DNA of 64,000 bases from Gigantopelta aegis. Its lineage: Eukaryota > Mollusca > Gastropoda > Neomphalida > Peltospiridae. Shown piece by piece: positions 61,354-64,000 of this stretch. The stretch spans positions 69,444,695 through 69,508,694 of the forward strand of contig NC_054702.1 of assembly GCF_016097555.1 (NCBI RefSeq), read 5' to 3'. The translations under genes and the position numbers were made by a program. The stretch's first letter is position 1. Every line of letters begins with the position of its first letter. The notes below the pieces were generated by a model. The model was not told the origin of the DNA. It saw only the letters and a program-made list of their open reading frames with translations, and searched no databases.

Positions 61354-62631
61354 TGGATTGATTTAATATACATTTTTTTATTATTATTATTTTTTAAGTT
61401 TACCATAAAATAAACTGTAAATGCACAGCTATAAATTATTCCCAAATATTATTGTAATAACTGATTTGACCACAAGAACATTTCTAGGCTTCATTAGGCA
61501 CACCAAAAAAAAAAGTCACTAATATTTTGCCTGAGGCAATGTGCCAACCATTTGTTCATCACTGCTGTTATGTATTATGCACCAGCAATTTTACTATGCT
61601 CAGTCTTTTCATATTTTTGTTGATGCTCAGTCTGTACATAGTATTTGCATACACTAACTAAATCAAAACTGTTTGACATCAATAAATCAATATTCAATAA
61701 TGCAAATTGTTATGGATGAAATCGTCAATGCGTTTTCTAATGCACGTTTTTAATGTGCACTGCTGATTGACTATATCTATTAGACCATTTTTTTGTTTTT
61801 TTTGTTATTACATACCATGGATTAAATGACATTCTATACTTAATTTTAAATCAATTTGTTTAATTACTTCCTTAAAATAAAACCAATTTTTTTTTTATCT
61901 TGAAAAACCAAAATCAAAAGTGATACAAACTGGTATAATACAGAATTGAATATTAATGTAAATAAATTTATTACTTTGATTTTATTCCATAAGTATTCAT
62001 ATTACAATAACTATCACAGTATTATCCCAGAAAACTGCCTTATATATAGCAAGCAGAAACAATAACAATCGGAGGTCCGATGCTATCGGGATTATGTATC
62101 CGATACTATGCTATGAAAAATTCTGAATCAATAGACTAGGCTCTCGATGGTGCTCTTTGACTTCCTCTTTTGTTATTTTATTTGTCAATTTTTTTAAAAT
62201 CAGTTTTAAAAGTAGTAAATTAAGCATTTCAGATCCAATCCAAACTACAGTTTTTAGTGAAAATAATTTTGCACCAAAAAAACTGTACATAATTGAGAAA
62301 TGAAGCTGAAAAATAACATCCACGCATCCTTTATGTCTATATAAATTCTTATGAGACAGAGAGAGACACAGAAAGACAGTGACAGAGACAGAGACAGAGA
62401 CAGAGAGAGAGATAGAGAGATAGAGAGAGCTGGTACAGATTATTTACATACACAGCTAATATTTGTTTTCTGAAAAGCTTTTAATTTCAATGTCCTTACA
62501 ACCAATGCAATTAAGAAAAATAATTTGGCAAACCAAAATGCAGCGGAAAAAATTCTAATATAGACCACAGCAATAAAACAGTGCCGTGGAGAAAGAAACA
62601 TTCCATGACATTGCCGATTGCCATGGGCAAT
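61354..62631 (+). repeat. Repeat X, copy 2
   Basis: Matches 56784-58135 with scattered substitutions and a shorter GA tract (62354-62428). It ends GATTGCCATGGGCAAT, directly followed by the fold-back element. Confidence 0.88.
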
Positions 62632-63039
62632 TGCAGGGGTTGTCACATAGATATAAATGATCTAAACCACTTTACCCACTTGCATTTCATTTAAGTTCAT
62701 GAATAATTGGAAAATATATCAATGTCTGTTTATTCTGTTTAAAAATTATTAAATGGTTTAAGGATTGTCTGTTATTTTTTTTAACGTTCATCAAGGTATG
62801 AACAAAAAGAAGCATCTGCAAACTGTGTGAATCAGCGAAGCTTCTGATGCTTCTTTTTGTTCATACCTCGATGAACGTTAAAAATAAATAAAAGACAATC
62901 CTTAAACCATTTAACAATTACTGATTTTTTAAACAGAATAAACAGACATTGATATATTTTCCAATTATTCATGAACTTAAATAAAATAAAAGTGGGTAAA
63001 GTGGTTTAGATCATTTATATCTATGTGACAACCCCTGCA
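62632..63039. mobile_element. 408-bp fold-back element, intact arms
   Basis: Ends TGCAGGGGTTGTCACATAGA and (RC) TGCAGGGGTTGTCACATAGA are identical. Arms of about 190 bp pair almost throughout around a short central loop near 62836. The dinucleotide AT occurs on both sides. Non-coding; superfamily unknown. Confidence 0.92.
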
Positions 63040-63062
63040 ATAGAGGTATTTCGCATTCCTAT

Positions 63063-63074
63063 TGCGCATGCGCG
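63063..63074 (+). promoter_or_regulatory. NRF1-like palindrome, candidate promoter
   Basis: TGCGCATGCGCG, followed by GGGGGGGCGTGAC at about 63129. GC-rich in an otherwise AT-rich region, about 170 bp upstream of an ATG in good context (AAAATGG, 63232). Confidence 0.45.
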
Positions 63075-63231
63075 CGAAGAGTAACGTCCCTTGACAAAAT
63101 AGACTGAAACTAGTCTATTTACAAATTGGGGGGGCGTGACAGACAGGTTGTTATGGGTGACTTGAGTAGCTTCGTAGGAGACTTTTAAACTTTGGCAACT
63201 AACATGTACATATTTCGAATTAGATGGTAAA

Positions 63232-63279
63232 ATGGCCGTAGAAAACGGTCCGCTGAAATTTACAGCGGAATGGTTCAAA
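63232..63279 (+). CDS. Possible first-exon fragment, interrupted by a MITE
   Basis: ATG at 63232 opens MAVENGPLKFTAEWFKL before the TTAA of the element at 63280. A coding-looking open stretch of about 55 codons also follows the right end of that element (63671 onward) until the microsatellite. From memory the start resembles the N-termini of a large molluscan family of SWIM/YqaJ-domain proteins, but too little is visible to be sure. The upstream GC-rich NRF1-like site supports a transcription start nearby (inference). Confidence 0.35.
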
Positions 63280-63670
63280 TTAAAGGGACATTCCTGAGTT
63301 TGCTGCATTGTAAGATGTTTCCGACTAATAAAATATTTCTACGATTAAATTTACATATTAAATATATTTTCTTGTTTAGAATACCAGTGTCTGTATATTC
63401 AATGTGTTTCTGATCGTCTTAATATTTGTAAGAAGCCCAGACTGGATTTTGTCTTCAAATAACTTCGTACATAAGAAAAAACTATATTTTAGGAAATAAG
63501 ATGAAATTTAACATAGTACAAATATTAGAACGATCAGAAACACGTTTAATATACAGCCACTGATATTTTATGCAGAAAAATATATTTGATATGTAATTAC
63601 AATCGTTAAAAAGTCTCTGTTAGTCGATAACATCTTAAAAATTGCAGCAAACTCGGGAATGTCCCTTTAA
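63280..63670. mobile_element. TTAA-flanked MITE, GGGACATTCCTGAG family, copy 2
   Basis: TTAA at 63280-63283 and 63667-63670. Ends AGGGACATTCCTGAGTTTGC and (RC) AGGGACATTCCCGAGTTTGC. Opposite orientation to copy 1 (29640-30008). Confidence 0.9.
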
Positions 63671-63828
63671 AAAGCAGTGCAACAACTTGGACAAAGTCTC
63701 TGCGACTCGTACCCGAGGGTTTTGATAACGCCAGATTAAAAGACTATCTCGTAAAAAGTATAAACAAAACAGTTGACAGATTCCATAGGTTATGGCATCG
63801 ACAGGTTATGGCATCGATCGATATATAT

Positions 63829-63945
<117 letters not shown>

Positions 63946-63947
63946 CA

Positions 63948-64000
63948 CAGTCAAACCTGTCTTAAGCGGCCACACAAAGGAGTAGATAAACGTGGCCGAT
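63948..64000 (+). mobile_element. Left end of a Tigger-like element, cut by the window edge
   Basis: CAGTCAAACCTGTCTTAAGC resembles the left end of the element at 33481. The right end lies outside. Confidence 0.45.

Overview
The window looks like AT-rich nuclear DNA from a mollusc, most likely a gastropod. Genes are long and intron-rich, with GT-AG introns. Between and inside them lie many tRNA-headed SINEs of a type I associate with molluscan genomes, short inverted-repeat DNA transposons and minisatellites. The assignment to phylum rests on repeat style and protein similarity recalled from memory; no search was run. I recognised no LTR, retroviral or Polinton-like element, no LINE coding region, no CRISPR array and no free-standing tRNA or rRNA gene.

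Layout. 141-1537 (+) holds the last two exons of an EF-hand-like protein. 1.5-16.2 kb is gene-free and full of small DNA transposons, including a 1.04 kb element packed with a short repeated motif (4674-5717). 16,201-36,461 (-) is a complete 20-exon ARMC2 gene (856 codons, no frame break). 36.5-43.5 kb is intergenic, with several inverted-repeat elements. 43,589-45,091 (+) is a complete TMEM161 gene in one coding exon behind a probable 5'-UTR intron. 48,960-53,201 (-) holds the last four exons of DHDDS; its 5' exons were not found in the window. 53.2-64 kb is a repeat-built region: a SINE cluster, a repeat called X here present twice (56,784 and 61,354) plus an inverted end, a 408-bp fold-back element inserted in X, a decayed THAP-domain reading frame, and a possible promoter and first exon near 63.1-63.3 kb.

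The genes are housekeeping or ciliary and show no shared pathway: ARMC2 builds motile axonemes, DHDDS makes the dolichol precursor, and TMEM161 is a multipass membrane protein. ARMC2 (-) and TMEM161 (+) are head to head about 7 kb apart. TMEM161 and DHDDS are tail to tail.

The most interesting signals are in the repeats. SINEs with two tRNA heads and two main tails occur in all four combinations. A 42-bp minisatellite abuts an ARMC2 splice donor and repeats the donor sequence. The fold-back insertion can be compared with a related uninterrupted X end in the same window. Two X-linked loci share an upstream region with an NRF1-like site but lead into different coding sequences.
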